From Streptomyces violaceoruber (lineage in GTDB: Bacteria > Actinomycetota > Actinomycetes > Streptomycetales > Streptomycetaceae): DNA of 32,473 nt. A program made the position numbers and the translations under genes. Below are positions 15,133 through 23,182 of this stretch, in pieces. The stretch's first letter is position 1. Each line of letters opens with the position of its first letter. Location of the stretch: positions 1-32,473 of the forward strand of contig JODI01000097.1 in assembly GCA_000720805.1 (NCBI GenBank), given 5' to 3'. The notes beneath the pieces were generated by a model. It was not told where the DNA came from. It made no database searches and was given only the letters and a program-made list of their open reading frames with translations.

Positions 15133-15170
15133 CCGGTCCCGCCGCCCCCGGCCAGGGGTGGCGGGACCGG
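15133..15170 (+). terminator. stem-loop terminator after the secreted-protein gene
   Basis: CCGGTCCCGCC (15133-15143) and GGCGGGACCGG (15160-15170) are perfect 11-bp arms. The 16-nt loop can pair CCCC with GGGG. Confidence 0.8.
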
Positions 15171-15340
15171 CGTGTCCGAGCCTTCGACGCCCCCTGCCCC
15201 GCGCCCAGGTATGCCCCCGTTTCCCGTCCTCAATCCCATCGCATACGAGCCGCTCCAGCGCCCCTCCACGGCCCTCGTCACCGGCCGCTCCGAGCGTGCC
15301 GCGGTCCCTCACAGCGCGCGTGGCGGCACAACACCGCCAG

Positions 15341-15378
15341 GTAACACGGGGTTCACATTCGAGCAATGATCGGGAAAT
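15341..15378 (+). promoter_or_regulatory. GlnR operator of glnII
   Basis: Boxes at exact 6-nt intervals: GTAAC (15341-15345), TTCAC (15352-15356), GCAAT (15363-15367) and GAAAT (15374-15378). The first and last match the GlnR consensus well; the middle two are weaker. A TTGACA hexamer at 15385-15390 follows directly. Compared with the glnA site, binding should be weaker. Confidence 0.7.
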
Positions 15379-15478
15379 CGCCTGTTGACAGGCTGCCGGG
15401 CATCGAGTGCGGCGTCCCAGTGCCGCAGCGCCGCAGCACCCGCACGTGCGTCTAGCACACCCCCGAAGGAAGTGGCCC

Positions 15479-16507
15479 GTGACCTTCAAGGCTGAGTACA
15501 TCTGGATCGACGGCACCCAGCCGACCGCCAAGCTCCGTTCCAAGACGAAGATCATGGCGGATGACGCCAAGGGCGCGGAGCTGCCGATCTGGGGCTTCGA
15601 CGGGTCCTCCACGAACCAGGCCGAGGGCCACGCCTCGGACCGTGTCCTCCGGCCAGTCTTCTCCTGCCCCGACCCGATCCGCGGCGGCGACGACATCCTC
15701 GTCATGTGCGAGGTCCTCAACATCGACATGACGCCGCACGAGTCCAACACGCGTGCCGCGCTCACCGAGGTCGCCGAGAAGTTCGCCGCGCAGGAGCCGA
15801 TCTTCGGCATCGAGCAGGAGTACACCTTCTTCAAGGACGGCTACCCGCTCGGCTTCCCCAAGGGCGGCTTCCCGGCCCCGCAGGGCGGCTACTACTGCGG
15901 TGTCGGCGCCGACGAGATCTTCGGCCGTGACATCGTCGAGGCGCACCTGGAGAACTGCCTCAAGGCGGGGCTGGCCATCTCCGGCATCAACGCCGAGGTC
16001 ATGCCCGGCCAGTGGGAGTTCCAGGTCGGCCCGGTCTCCCCGCTGGAGGTCTCCGACCACCTGTGGGTGGCCCGCTGGCTGCTGTACCGCACCGCCGAGG
16101 ACTTCGGCGTCGCCGCCACCCTCGACCCCAAGCCGGTCAAGGGCGACTGGAACGGCGCCGGCGCGCACACCAACTTCTCCACCAAGGCGATGCGCGAGGG
16201 CTACGACGCGATCATCACCGCGTGCGAGTCGCTGGGTGAGGGCTCCAAGCCGCTCGACCACGTCAAGAACTACGGCGCCGGCATCGACGACCGCCTGACC
16301 GGCCTGCACGAGACCGCCCCGTGGAACGAGTACTCGTACGGCGTCTCCAACCGTGGCGCCTCGGTGCGTATCCCGTGGCAGGTCGAGAAGGACGGCAAGG
16401 GTTACATCGAGGACCGCCGTCCCAACGCCAACGTGGACCCGTACCTGGTGACGCGGCTGATCGTCGACACCTGCTGCACCGCCTTGGAGAAGGCCGGCCA
16501 GGTCTGA
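15479..16507 (+). CDS. glnII: glutamine synthetase GSII (GlnII), eukaryotic type
   Basis: 342 residues, the length of the eukaryote-like type II glutamine synthetases found in Streptomyces and rhizobia. Motifs are AEYIWIDGT near the N-terminus, WGFDGSSTNQAEG, GIEQEYTFFKDGYPLGFP, AGLAISGINAEVMPGQWEFQVGP, NGAGAHTNFSTKAMR and NRGASVRIPWQ. It lacks the adenylylation-site region of GSI. The GTG at 15479 follows GAAGGA 8 nt upstream. The promoter region carries a GlnR-type operator. A very strong terminator follows, so it is monocistronic. It gives the cell a second route to glutamine under nitrogen limitation. Confidence 0.97.
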   Translation: MTFKAEYIWIDGTQPTAKLRSKTKIMADDAKGAELPIWGFDGSSTNQAEGHASDRVLRPVFSCPDPIRGGDDILVMCEVLNIDMTPHESNTRAALTEVAEKFAAQEPIFGIEQEYTFFKDGYPLGFPKGGFPAPQGGYYCGVGADEIFGRDIVEAHLENCLKAGLAISGINAEVMPGQWEFQVGPVSPLEVSDHLWVARWLLYRTAEDFGVAATLDPKPVKGDWNGAGAHTNFSTKAMREGYDAIITACESLGEGSKPLDHVKNYGAGIDDRLTGLHETAPWNEYSYGVSNRGASVRIPWQVEKDGKGYIEDRRPNANVDPYLVTRLIVDTCCTALEKAGQV

Positions 16508-16523
16508 TCCGCCCAAGAGCTCC

Positions 16524-16564
16524 CGAAGGGGCGCCCGCCGGAACAACCGGCGGGCGCCCCTTCG
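16524..16564 (+). terminator. glnII terminator
   Basis: An 18-bp perfect stem (arms 16524-16541 and 16547-16564) with a 5-nt AACAA loop, 17 nt after the stop. It is the strongest hairpin seen in the window. Confidence 0.9.
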
Positions 16565-16683
16565 CGTTGCCGGGGGCAGGGCTGTCCGCATGGTGGACGG
16601 GTGTCGTCAACTTCACGCCAAGGTGGCGTCCACGCTGTGGGAGAAGGGTCCTCGAACCGGCCGGTCTCTGCTTCAATGGGCCC

Positions 16684-16806
16684 ATGGCCAGCTTCCAGAA
16701 GTACACCGCGACGGGTCGCCCCGACCTCGAGCCGTTCTGGCCTTCCCGTCAGCACCACGACTTCGACCGGGTGTGTCGCCGCGCGAGGAACGCGCCGGCC
16801 CTCTAA
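16684..16806 (+). CDS. small conserved protein, 40 aa
   Basis: 40 residues: MASFQKYTATGRPDLEPFWP then SRQHHDFDRVCRRARNAPAL. It lies directly downstream of glnII. I recall a small conserved gene at this position in S. coelicolor but know no function. There is no ribosome-binding site; TTCAAT ends 6 nt before the ATG, so a leaderless start is possible. The coding frame shows the high-GC third-position pattern. A small hairpin follows. Confidence 0.6.
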   Translation: MASFQKYTATGRPDLEPFWPSRQHHDFDRVCRRARNAPAL

Positions 16807-16818
16807 AGCCGTACACCC

Positions 16819-16833
16819 CCGGCCTTCGGCCGG
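16819..16833 (+). terminator. small hairpin after the 40-aa gene
   Basis: CCGGCC-TTC-GGCCGG, a 6-bp perfect stem with a 3-nt loop, 12 nt after the stop. It may be a terminator or part of the leader of the next gene. Confidence 0.4.
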
Positions 16834-16939
16834 CGCGAAACGACGTACGTCCCTCGACGAACCGAATCCGACCACGAACTCGGGTCCGGGAACCGTCGAC
16901 CTCGTTGACGAACTCCTCGCGCGAAAGAGCTGACCTCTC

Positions 16940-17566
16940 ATGGCGACCACTCGTTCACTCTCCACCGCCGCCCGTACCGCCTCCTCCCCCGCCCCGGCCC
17001 ACGGCTCCGCCCGGCACCGGCTGCGGGCCGTCGACCGGGACGAGGTGGTCGAGATCGCGGACTTCCTGCCGCCGGGCGCCACCTGGCTGCCCGCTCCCCC
17101 GCACACCCTGCCCACGCTGCCGGGCCAGCCCCCGATGGTCGGCTACCTGGTGCTCGTACCGGCCGACCAGCAGATGCCCTTCCCTCCGACGGCGGTGCCG
17201 CCGACGGTCGCGGGCGACCGGTCGGCCACTCCGGTGACCCCGGGGCCGCACGAGGAGGCCGTCGGCGCGATCGACCCCCTGGTCCGGATCGACACCGTGC
17301 GACGCACCGCCGTGGTGGACGGACGCGAACTCGACCTCACCTACCTGGAGTTCGAGCTTCTCTCCCACCTCGTCATCCACCCGCACCGGGTGCACACCCG
17401 CGACCAGCTGGTGAGCACGGTGTGGGGCTACGGGCATGTGGGCGACGGCCGTACCGTCGACGTCCACATCGCCCGGCTGCGCCGCAAGCTGGGCGCCGAG
17501 CACCGGCGGGCGATCCAGACGGTCCGCCGGGTCGGCTACAAGTACGCGCCGCCGACCGGGCGTTGA
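16940..17566 (+). CDS. glnRII: OmpR-type winged-helix regulator without receiver domain, GlnRII-like
   Basis: 208 residues. The C-terminal half (about 114-203) is an OmpR/GlnR-type winged helix: GRELDLTYLEFELLSHL, PHRVHTRDQLVSTVWGYGHVGDGRTVDVHIARLRRKLG and IQTVRRVGYKYAPP. The first 110 residues are Pro/Ala-rich and lack a response-regulator receiver domain and its phosphorylated Asp. Position just after glnII and the similarity of the winged helix to GlnR support identity with GlnRII, described in S. coelicolor as a second regulator able to bind glnA and glnII promoters; this is from memory. The ATG at 16940 has no good ribosome site, so the start is uncertain. Confidence 0.7.
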   Translation: MATTRSLSTAARTASSPAPAHGSARHRLRAVDRDEVVEIADFLPPGATWLPAPPHTLPTLPGQPPMVGYLVLVPADQQMPFPPTAVPPTVAGDRSATPVTPGPHEEAVGAIDPLVRIDTVRRTAVVDGRELDLTYLEFELLSHLVIHPHRVHTRDQLVSTVWGYGHVGDGRTVDVHIARLRRKLGAEHRRAIQTVRRVGYKYAPPTGR

Positions 17567-17613
17567 TCTTCTGCTGACAGCCGAGTCCCGTTCCCTCCCG
17601 GGTCCCGGCCGGG

Positions 17614-17619
17614 CAGAGT
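17614..17619 (+). promoter_or_regulatory. -10-like CAGAGT, probable leaderless start
   Basis: CAGAGT ends 7 nt before the ATG at 17627. TTCCCT lies 17 bp upstream as a weak -35. No ribosome-binding sequence is present. Confidence 0.4.
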
Positions 17620-17626
17620 CGTCGGC

Positions 17627-18646
17627 ATGAGACTTCTGCTGCTGGGCGGGACCGAGTTCGCGGGCCGGGCCGTCGCCGAGGCGGCCCTCGGGCGCGGCTG
17701 GGACGTGACCGTCTTCCACCGGGGACACCACCGGCCCCCGCCCGGGGTGCGGTCGCTGCACGGCGACCGCACCACGCCCGACGGACTCGCCGCCCTGGCC
17801 GCCGACGGCGGCACCGGTGACGGCGGCTGGGACGCCGTGGTCGACACCTGGTCGGCGGCGCCCCGGGTGGTCCGGGACGCGGCGCGGCTGCTGCGGGGCC
17901 GCGCCGGACGGTACGTGTACGTGTCGAGCTGCTCGGTGTACGCCTGGCCCCGGGGCGCCGGGTACACCGAGGACGCGCCGCTGGTCCCGGGCGCGGCCGC
18001 CGGCGCCGGGCAGAGCGACTACGCCCGGGACAAGCGGGGCGGTGAGCTGGCCGCCGTGGAGACGTTCGGCGCGGAGCACTCCCTGCTGGTGCGGGCCGGG
18101 CTGATCCTGGGGCCGTACGAGAACGTCGGCCGGCTGCCGTGGTGGCTGACCCGGATCGCCCGGGGCGGCCCCGTACTCGCCCCCGGGCCGCGCGAACTGC
18201 CCCTCCAGTACATCGACGTCCGCGACCTGGCGGAGTGGATCCTGGACTCGGTGGAGCGGGAGGCGAGCGGACCGTACACCGTCGTCTCTCCCCCTGGACA
18301 CGCCACCATGGGTTCGCTGCTGGACGCCTGCGCGGAGGTCACCGGCGGGCCCGCCGAGCTGCGCTGGACCGACCCCGAGGTGATCCTCGCCGCGGGCATC
18401 GAACCGTGGCTGCACCTGCCGGTGTGGCTGCCCCCGGACAGCGAGGGCCATGCGGCCCTGCACGGCGCGGACGTCTCCCGGGCCCTGGCAGCGGGCCTGC
18501 GCTGCCGTCCGGTCACGGAGACGGTCGCCGACACCTGGCACTGGCTGCGAGGCATCGGCTCAGTGGCCCCGCGGCGGCCGGACCGGCCGACCGTGGGCCT
18601 CGCCCCGGAGCTGGAGGCGAAGGTACTCGAGGCGAGCGAGAGCTGA
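17627..18646 (+). CDS. NAD-dependent epimerase/reductase (extended SDR-like)
   Basis: 339 residues. The nucleotide-binding motif is GGTEFAG at 7-13 of an N-terminal Rossmann fold (MRLLLLGGTEFAGRAVAE, then GWDVTVFHRG). Then come VVDTWSAAP, YVYVSSCSVYAW and the putative catalytic Tyr-Lys pair in DYARDKRGGE, followed by LLVRAGLILGPYENVGRLPWW and LQYIDVRDLAEWI. These fit the NAD-dependent epimerase/dehydratase (SDR extended) superfamily. The substrate is not predictable. The start is the ATG at 17627, apparently leaderless. It precedes the sensor kinase by 92 nt in the same direction. Confidence 0.82.
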   Translation: MRLLLLGGTEFAGRAVAEAALGRGWDVTVFHRGHHRPPPGVRSLHGDRTTPDGLAALAADGGTGDGGWDAVVDTWSAAPRVVRDAARLLRGRAGRYVYVSSCSVYAWPRGAGYTEDAPLVPGAAAGAGQSDYARDKRGGELAAVETFGAEHSLLVRAGLILGPYENVGRLPWWLTRIARGGPVLAPGPRELPLQYIDVRDLAEWILDSVEREASGPYTVVSPPGHATMGSLLDACAEVTGGPAELRWTDPEVILAAGIEPWLHLPVWLPPDSEGHAALHGADVSRALAAGLRCRPVTETVADTWHWLRGIGSVAPRRPDRPTVGLAPELEAKVLEASES

Positions 18647-18726
18647 GGCGGACACGGAAGCAGGGTGTACCTGGGACCACCCCTGACCGGCCGTCCAACC
18701 CCCGTGACCCCCCTCGCCCCCTCGGC

Positions 18727-18732
18727 CAGACT
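18727..18732 (+). promoter_or_regulatory. -10-like CAGACT, probable leaderless start
   Basis: CAGACT ends 6 nt before the ATG at 18739 and no ribosome-binding sequence is seen. A leaderless kinase mRNA is inferred. Confidence 0.4.
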
Positions 18733-18738
18733 GACGGC

Positions 18739-20025
18739 ATGACCACAGAGGCGGAGAACGGCAGCGGCAGCGGCAACGGGGGGACACGGATGCGGGGTGT
18801 CGCGCGGGCGGCGTTGCGGGGGCTGGGGCTGGCGCTTGTGGTGTTACCGGGGGCGGTGCTCTGTTTCGTTCTCTCCGTGGTGTCGATCGCGCTGATCCCG
18901 GTCGGGGTGGGGATCGTCACCACGCCCTGGGTGCTCACGGGGGTGCGGGCGTACGCGGACTGGCGGCGGGTGCTGGCCGCCGAGTGGTGCGGGGTGCCGA
19001 TCCCCTCGGCGTACCGGCCGCTGCCGAAGGAAGCCAAATCGTGGTCGCGCACCTTCGGGATGCTGCGCGACCCGGCGACCTGGCGGGATCTGTGGTGGCT
19101 GCCGGTGGACATGACGGCCGGGTTCGTCACCGCGCTGTTGTCGGCGGCGCTGCTGTTCTATCCCCTGGAGGGGTTCGCGGTCGCGGCCGGACTGTGGCGG
19201 GTCCTCCCCGACGGGTACTGGTACGGATTCGTCCATGTGACCGATCAGGCCTCCGCGTTCGGCGCCGCCGTCCTGGGCCTTGTCCTCCTCTGCTTCGCGC
19301 CCTTCCTCACCCCGCGGGTGCTGGAGGGGCATTTCCGACTGACCCGGGCCGTGCTCACCTCGGGCCAGGGCGAACTGGCCGAGCGCGTCCGGGTGCTGAC
19401 CGAGACCCGGCGGGACGCCGTCGACACCTCCGCGGCCGAACTGCGGCGCATCGAGCGGGACCTGCACGACGGGGCGCAGGCGCGGCTGGTCGCCATGGGG
19501 ATGGATCTCGGCACCATCGAGGTCCTGGTGGAGAAGGATCCGGAGCAGGCCAAACGGCTGCTCGCCCAGGCCCGTCAGTCCTCCGCCGAGGCCCTGACCG
19601 AGCTGCGTGAACTCGTCCGCGGCATCCATCCCCCGGTGCTCGCCGAGCGCGGACTCGGCGACGCGGTACGGGCGCTGGCGCTGCGGCTGCCCGTCGCCAC
19701 CGAGGTGAGCGTGGAGCTGCCGGGCCGGGCGGACGCCCCCGTGGAGTCGGCGGCGTACTTCGCCGTCAGCGAGGTACTGACCAACGCGGTCAAGCACTCC
19801 GGCGCCGACCGGATCTGGGTCGACCTGCACCACACCGACGAGGGCGGCGCCATGCTGCGGATCTCCGTCACCGACAACGGCAGGGGCGGAGCGGCGATCG
19901 GGGCCGGTTCGGGGCTGGCCGGGGTCGAGCGGCGACTGGGTACATTCGACGGCGTCCTGGCCGTCAGCTCGCCCGCGGGCGGCCCCACCATGGTCACCAT
20001 GGAGATCCCTTGCGCGTTGTCCTAG
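18739..20025 (+). CDS. two-component sensor histidine kinase (HisKA_3), with TTA codon
   Basis: 428 residues. The N-terminal membrane sensor has hydrophobic segments at about 29-67, 126-150 and 172-191 and resembles the putative-sensor domain of actinobacterial kinases. The dimerisation/phosphorylation helix RRIERDLHDGAQARL gives H243, and the ATPase has EVLTNAVKHSGA (N box) and VTDNGRGG (G box). It is a NarL-type kinase, paired with the response regulator whose start overlaps its end by 16 nt. Codon 36 (18844-18846) is TTA, the rare leucine codon read by the bldA tRNA; no other gene called here contains one that I could find. Expression may therefore be limited to late growth. Confidence 0.9.
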   Translation: MTTEAENGSGSGNGGTRMRGVARAALRGLGLALVVLPGAVLCFVLSVVSIALIPVGVGIVTTPWVLTGVRAYADWRRVLAAEWCGVPIPSAYRPLPKEAKSWSRTFGMLRDPATWRDLWWLPVDMTAGFVTALLSAALLFYPLEGFAVAAGLWRVLPDGYWYGFVHVTDQASAFGAAVLGLVLLCFAPFLTPRVLEGHFRLTRAVLTSGQGELAERVRVLTETRRDAVDTSAAELRRIERDLHDGAQARLVAMGMDLGTIEVLVEKDPEQAKRLLAQARQSSAEALTELRELVRGIHPPVLAERGLGDAVRALALRLPVATEVSVELPGRADAPVESAAYFAVSEVLTNAVKHSGADRIWVDLHHTDEGGAMLRISVTDNGRGGAAIGAGSGLAGVERRLGTFDGVLAVSSPAGGPTMVTMEIPCALS

Positions 20026-20666
20026 CCGAAGACCTGTTCCTGCTGCGCGACGGACTCGTCCGGCTCCTTCAGGCCTACGACTTCGAGATCGCCGCCGCCG
20101 TCGAGACCGGGCCGGAACTGGCCCGGGCGCTGGCCGAACTGGAGCCGGACGTCGCCGTGGTCGACGTCCGGCTCCCGCCGACGCACACCGACGAGGGCCT
20201 GCAGTGCGCGCTCGACGCCCGCCGCGACAGACCCGGGCTGCCGGTGCTGGTGCTGTCCCAGCACGTGGAGCAGCTGTACGCGCGGGAGCTGCTGGCCGAC
20301 GGCACCGGCGGGGTCGGCTATCTGCTGAAGGACCGGGTGTTCGACGCGGAGCAGTTCGTGGACGCCGTACGACGCGTGGCGGCGGGCGGGACGGCGATGG
20401 ATCCGCAAGTGATCCAGCAGTTGCTGTCCCGGCGGGCGGCCGACGACAACCGGCCGCTGGGGCGGCTGACCCCCCGCGAGCTGGAGGTGCTGGAGCTGAT
20501 GGCGCAGGGCCGGTCCAACGCGGCGATCGCGGAGAAGCTCGTCGTGACGGAACGGGCGATCGCCAAACACACCTCCAACATCTTCGCCAAACTGGGTCTG
20601 GAGGTGTCGGACGACGACAACCGTCGCGTCCTGGCGGTTCTCGCCTATCTGGACCAGGACCGCTGA
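20010..20666 (+). CDS. NarL/LuxR-type response regulator
   Basis: 218 residues. The receiver domain starts MRVVLAEDLFLLRDGLVRLL with acidic-pocket E7/D8, phosphoacceptor D52 in VAVVDVRLPP, and K in YLLKD. The LuxR helix-turn-helix is LTPRELEVLELMAQG then NAAIAEKLVVTERAIAKHTSN at about 153-205. The start is a TTG at 20010 inside the kinase gene, with GGAGA 4-5 nt upstream; the overlap of 16 nt implies translational coupling and a cognate pair. Because the kinase has a TTA codon, this regulator may also depend indirectly on bldA. Confidence 0.92.
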   Translation: MRVVLAEDLFLLRDGLVRLLQAYDFEIAAAVETGPELARALAELEPDVAVVDVRLPPTHTDEGLQCALDARRDRPGLPVLVLSQHVEQLYARELLADGTGGVGYLLKDRVFDAEQFVDAVRRVAAGGTAMDPQVIQQLLSRRAADDNRPLGRLTPRELEVLELMAQGRSNAAIAEKLVVTERAIAKHTSNIFAKLGLEVSDDDNRRVLAVLAYLDQDR

Positions 20667-20760
20667 AGCCGCCGAAGCCCGCCGAAGCCCGCCGAAAGGC
20701 CACCGAAAGCCCGCCGAAGGCCGCTGAAGAAGTTGAAGTCCGTGGAAGCCGTTGAAAACC
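20667..20760. repeat. degenerate GCCGAAGCC-type tandem repeat
   Basis: Directly after the response-regulator stop, units of the form CCGCCGAAGCC are repeated about eight times, with increasing divergence toward the right (CCGCTGAAGAAG, CCGTTGAAAACC). It is probably a decaying slippage array. The rest of the gap to 20968 holds no clear signal beyond a GAGGAG ribosome site before the next gene. Confidence 0.6.
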
Positions 20761-20968
20761 GCTTAAAACGGCTCCGCGGCTCGCACTTGCCGTAAGGGAT
20801 CAACAACTCCGGGTGGTGGGGAGGTAGTTGGGGGCGAATCGCCATGCGGATCTCTCATCAATTTCTGAGACGGCTGAACACCCGTGGGACTGGCCGCGTA
20901 TCAAAGGGCGCCGCTTCACTCCTGTCGGGCGCCTCGATGCTGCCCCGCAAGGAAGTCAGAGGAGTTCC

Positions 20969-22519
20969 ATGGGACGCAACACACGTAAACGCCGTTCGTC
21001 GATGGCCACGAAGGCCGTGGCAGCATCGGCGGCCCTAGCGCTCGGTGGGGGCGGGCTGATCTGGGCGAACTTCTACGCTTCGGCGCACGAGTCCAACAAC
21101 TCGGCGCAGAACCAGACCAAGGCCGCCGCCGCCCAGGTGGCGACGATCGCCTGCCCCGATGTGGGCCAGAAGCTGACGAACGTGCCGAATGCGGCGCGCT
21201 CCGGCGTGGACAAGGAGCTGGCGCTGCTGGACAAGCAGATCACCGAGGCCTACGCCCGGCTCGCCTCCACGCGCCAGGCCCAGGCAGGTGACTCGGGCTT
21301 CGTCCAGAACGCGATCGTCGGACCCCTCAAGGAAAAGCGGGCCGCGACGATCGACCGGATCCGGATCAACATCCAGCGGGTCGGGGGCCAGTTCAGCAGT
21401 TCCCTGAGCCAGCTCGCCGCCTGCACCACGCAGAACGCCGCCCCGCAGACCAACGCCGGCCAGCAGAACGGTGGCCAGCAAAACGGTGGCCAGCAGAACG
21501 GCGGCCAGAACAATGGCGGCCAGCAGAACGGTGGCCAGCAGAACGGCGGTCAGCAGGGCAACGCCGGTCAGAACGGCCAGGGCGGCAACGGCCCGGTCGC
21601 GGCGGACTTCGTGGACATCACCAAGGTCCAGGGCAACGCCCAGCTCGGCGTCGGCCAGAACGGCCTCCCCGCCAACGGCAACAGCGGTTCGAGGGGCACC
21701 TTCACCACGAACTGCGGCACCAACGGGAACGACAACCACAACACGGACAACGTGATCGTCGCCCCGGGTGTCACCAACGGCGCCCACCACCTGCACGACT
21801 ACGTCGGCAACCAGAACAACGACGCCTTCGCGAGCGACCAGGAGCTGGCGGGTGCCACCACCAGCTGCCAGAACCAGGGCGACAAGTCCTCGTACTTCTG
21901 GCCGGTGCTGCGTGTCCAGGACGGCACGCAGGACTTCGACCAGAACGCGGACGGCGGTGGCAAGGAGGGCAACGTCGGCAAGATCCTCCAGCCGGCACAG
22001 GCCCAGCTGAAGTTCGTCGGCAACAAGAAGGGCAACGTCGTCGCGATGCCGACGGCCCTGCGCATCATCACCGGTGACGCCAAGGCCCAGGTCAACGGCA
22101 ACGCCAACGCCAACGTGAACTGGAGCTGCACCGGCTTCGAGAACAAGGTGCAGCTGAAGGACAAGTACCCGATCTGCCCGCAGGGCAGCCAGGTGGTCCG
22201 TACGACCAACTTCCAGAGCTGCTGGGACGGTCAGAACATCGACAGCGCCAACCACCGCACGCACGTGGCCTTCGCCCAGGCGGACGGCTCCTGCGCCAAC
22301 GGTTTCAAGGCGATCCCCCAGCTCCAGGTCCGTCTGGTCTACAACGTTCCGGCCCCGCAGCTCCAGAACGGTCAGGTCGTGAAGCCGTACGCGGTGGACA
22401 CCTTCCCGGAGCAGCTGCACAAGCCGATCACCGACCACAACGACTTCATCAACTTCTTCTCCCAGAACACGATGAACCAGATGGTCAACTGCATCAACAC
22501 CGGCAAGCAGTGCAAGTGA
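20969..22519 (+). CDS. secreted DUF1996 protein with Q/N-rich repeat linker
   Basis: 516 residues. A twin-basic N-terminus and hydrophobic segment (about 15-33) form a signal or anchor. A helical domain follows ([10 protein letters not shown] to [10 protein letters not shown], about 60-155, bounded by cysteines). Residues 164-198 are seven repeats of Gly-Gln-Gln-Asn-Gly. Residues from about 208 to the end are a DUF1996 domain ([67 protein letters not shown]). DUF1996 proteins are secreted by fungi and actinomycetes; the function is not established. The ATG at 20969 follows GAGGAG 5-6 nt upstream. A strong terminator follows. Confidence 0.9.
   Translation: MGRNTRKRRSSMATKAVAASAALALGGGGLIWANFYASAHESNNSAQNQTKAAAAQVATIACPDVGQKLTNVPNAARSGVDKELALLDKQITEAYARLASTRQAQAGDSGFVQNAIVGPLKEKRAATIDRIRINIQRVGGQFSSSLSQLAACTTQNAAPQTNAGQQNGGQQNGGQQNGGQNNGGQQNGGQQNGGQQGNAGQNGQGGNGPVAADFVDITKVQGNAQLGVGQNGLPANGNSGSRGTFTTNCGTNGNDNHNTDNVIVAPGVTNGAHHLHDYVGNQNNDAFASDQELAGATTSCQNQGDKSSYFWPVLRVQDGTQDFDQNADGGGKEGNVGKILQPAQAQLKFVGNKKGNVVAMPTALRIITGDAKAQVNGNANANVNWSCTGFENKVQLKDKYPICPQGSQVVRTTNFQSCWDGQNIDSANHRTHVAFAQADGSCANGFKAIPQLQVRLVYNVPAPQLQNGQVVKPYAVDTFPEQLHKPITDHNDFINFFSQNTMNQMVNCINTGKQCK
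21458..21562 (+). repeat. seven in-frame 15-bp repeats coding GQQNG
   Basis: Units of 15 bp encode GQQNG (the fourth reads GQNNG and the seventh GQQGN). Codons vary slightly between units (GGT/GGC, CAG/CAA, AAC/AAT), so the array is not entirely new. The copy number is likely to vary between strains. Confidence 0.85.
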
Positions 22520-22545
22520 TCCACTGAGCGTGTGAACCACTGAGA

Positions 22546-22578
22546 AAGCCGGCGGTGAGGATTCCTCACCGCCGGCTT
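22546..22578. terminator. bidirectional terminator between convergent genes
   Basis: A 15-bp perfect stem (22546-22560 and 22564-22578) with a 3-nt ATT loop, flanked by AGA on the left and CCTCG on the right. It lies between the convergent DUF1996 and lipoprotein genes. Confidence 0.88.
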
Positions 22579-22609
22579 CCTCGTGTGCCGGACTCGTGTG
22601 CCGGAACGG

Positions 22610-23047
22610 TCAGTGACCGGAGTGCGAGGCACCCGCCGAGGGCTCGTCCGACCCGTGCCCCGAGTGGTCCGTGCCCTCCTCGATGTCACCGCCGAGCGTG
22701 GTGCGCAGCGCGTTCATCGTGCTGGTCTCCCCCACGGCCACCCACTTGCGGCCGACCAGGTAGTGACCGCCGTAGTCCTTGGCCCCGTTGATCCACTCGC
22801 GCTGGCCGCGGTCGGTGGCGAAGGTGGCGAGGATGAACTTGCCGTCGGAGTTCTTGCAGATGGCCTGGCGGATCTCGTCCGCGTCCGTCTGCATGTTCGG
22901 CGTGCACTTCACCTCGGCGGCCAGGTGCTCCAGGCTGCCGGTCGCCGTCTCGGGCACGGCGGGCTTCGTGGCACCGGATCCGCAGCCCGCCAGCGCGAAC
23001 ACCAGCGCCGCGCCGATCGGCGCGAGTATCGGTCGGGTCAGCCTCAT
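22610..23047 (-). CDS. lipoprotein with His-rich C-terminus
   Basis: 145 residues. The signal peptide MRLTRPILAPIGAALVFALAGC has a lipobox LAGC, so C22 would be lipidated and the protein held on the outer face of the membrane. The mature part contains VKCTPNMQTDADEIRQAICKNSD with two cysteines, then ILATFATDRGQREWI and YGGHYLVGRKWVAVGE. The last 20 residues are His/Ser/Gly-rich (TDHSGHGSDEPSAGASHSGH), a plausible metal-binding tail. The start is the ATG at 23047 with GGAGG 5 nt upstream. I recognise no named domain. Confidence 0.82.
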   Translation of the reverse strand: MRLTRPILAPIGAALVFALAGCGSGATKPAVPETATGSLEHLAAEVKCTPNMQTDADEIRQAICKNSDGKFILATFATDRGQREWINGAKDYGGHYLVGRKWVAVGETSTMNALRTTLGGDIEEGTDHSGHGSDEPSAGASHSGH

Positions 23048-23182
23048 CTGTTCCTCCGGTCGCATGTATCAGACCATGCCTGAGCCGGCCCCGGCGAGGG
23101 GCCGTCCTCTTCGATACGGGCGAGGAGCCCGCCGCGCTCAAATCGGATACCCCGATGGGGACACCTGTGCGAAAGTGGGCCG

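Noticed and set aside
16601..16933. 110-codon open frame ending 6 bp before the GlnRII-like gene
   Set aside because: It overlaps the 40-residue gene in another frame, has a Ser/Thr/Arg-rich composition and no start signal; only its last 25 residues look protein-like.
19868..19877. TTGTCGGTG-like match on the minus strand inside the histidine kinase
   Set aside because: Lies within coding DNA, has no -10 box at 8 nt, and no gene follows in that direction.
21458..21562. 15-bp repeats in the DUF1996 gene considered as CRISPR or a satellite
   Set aside because: Contiguous, in frame and codon-variable, so a protein repeat.
21035..22540. 501-codon open frame opposite the DUF1996 gene
   Set aside because: Composition is a repetitive Val/Leu/Ala/Arg shadow of the Q/N codons; no domain or ribosome site.
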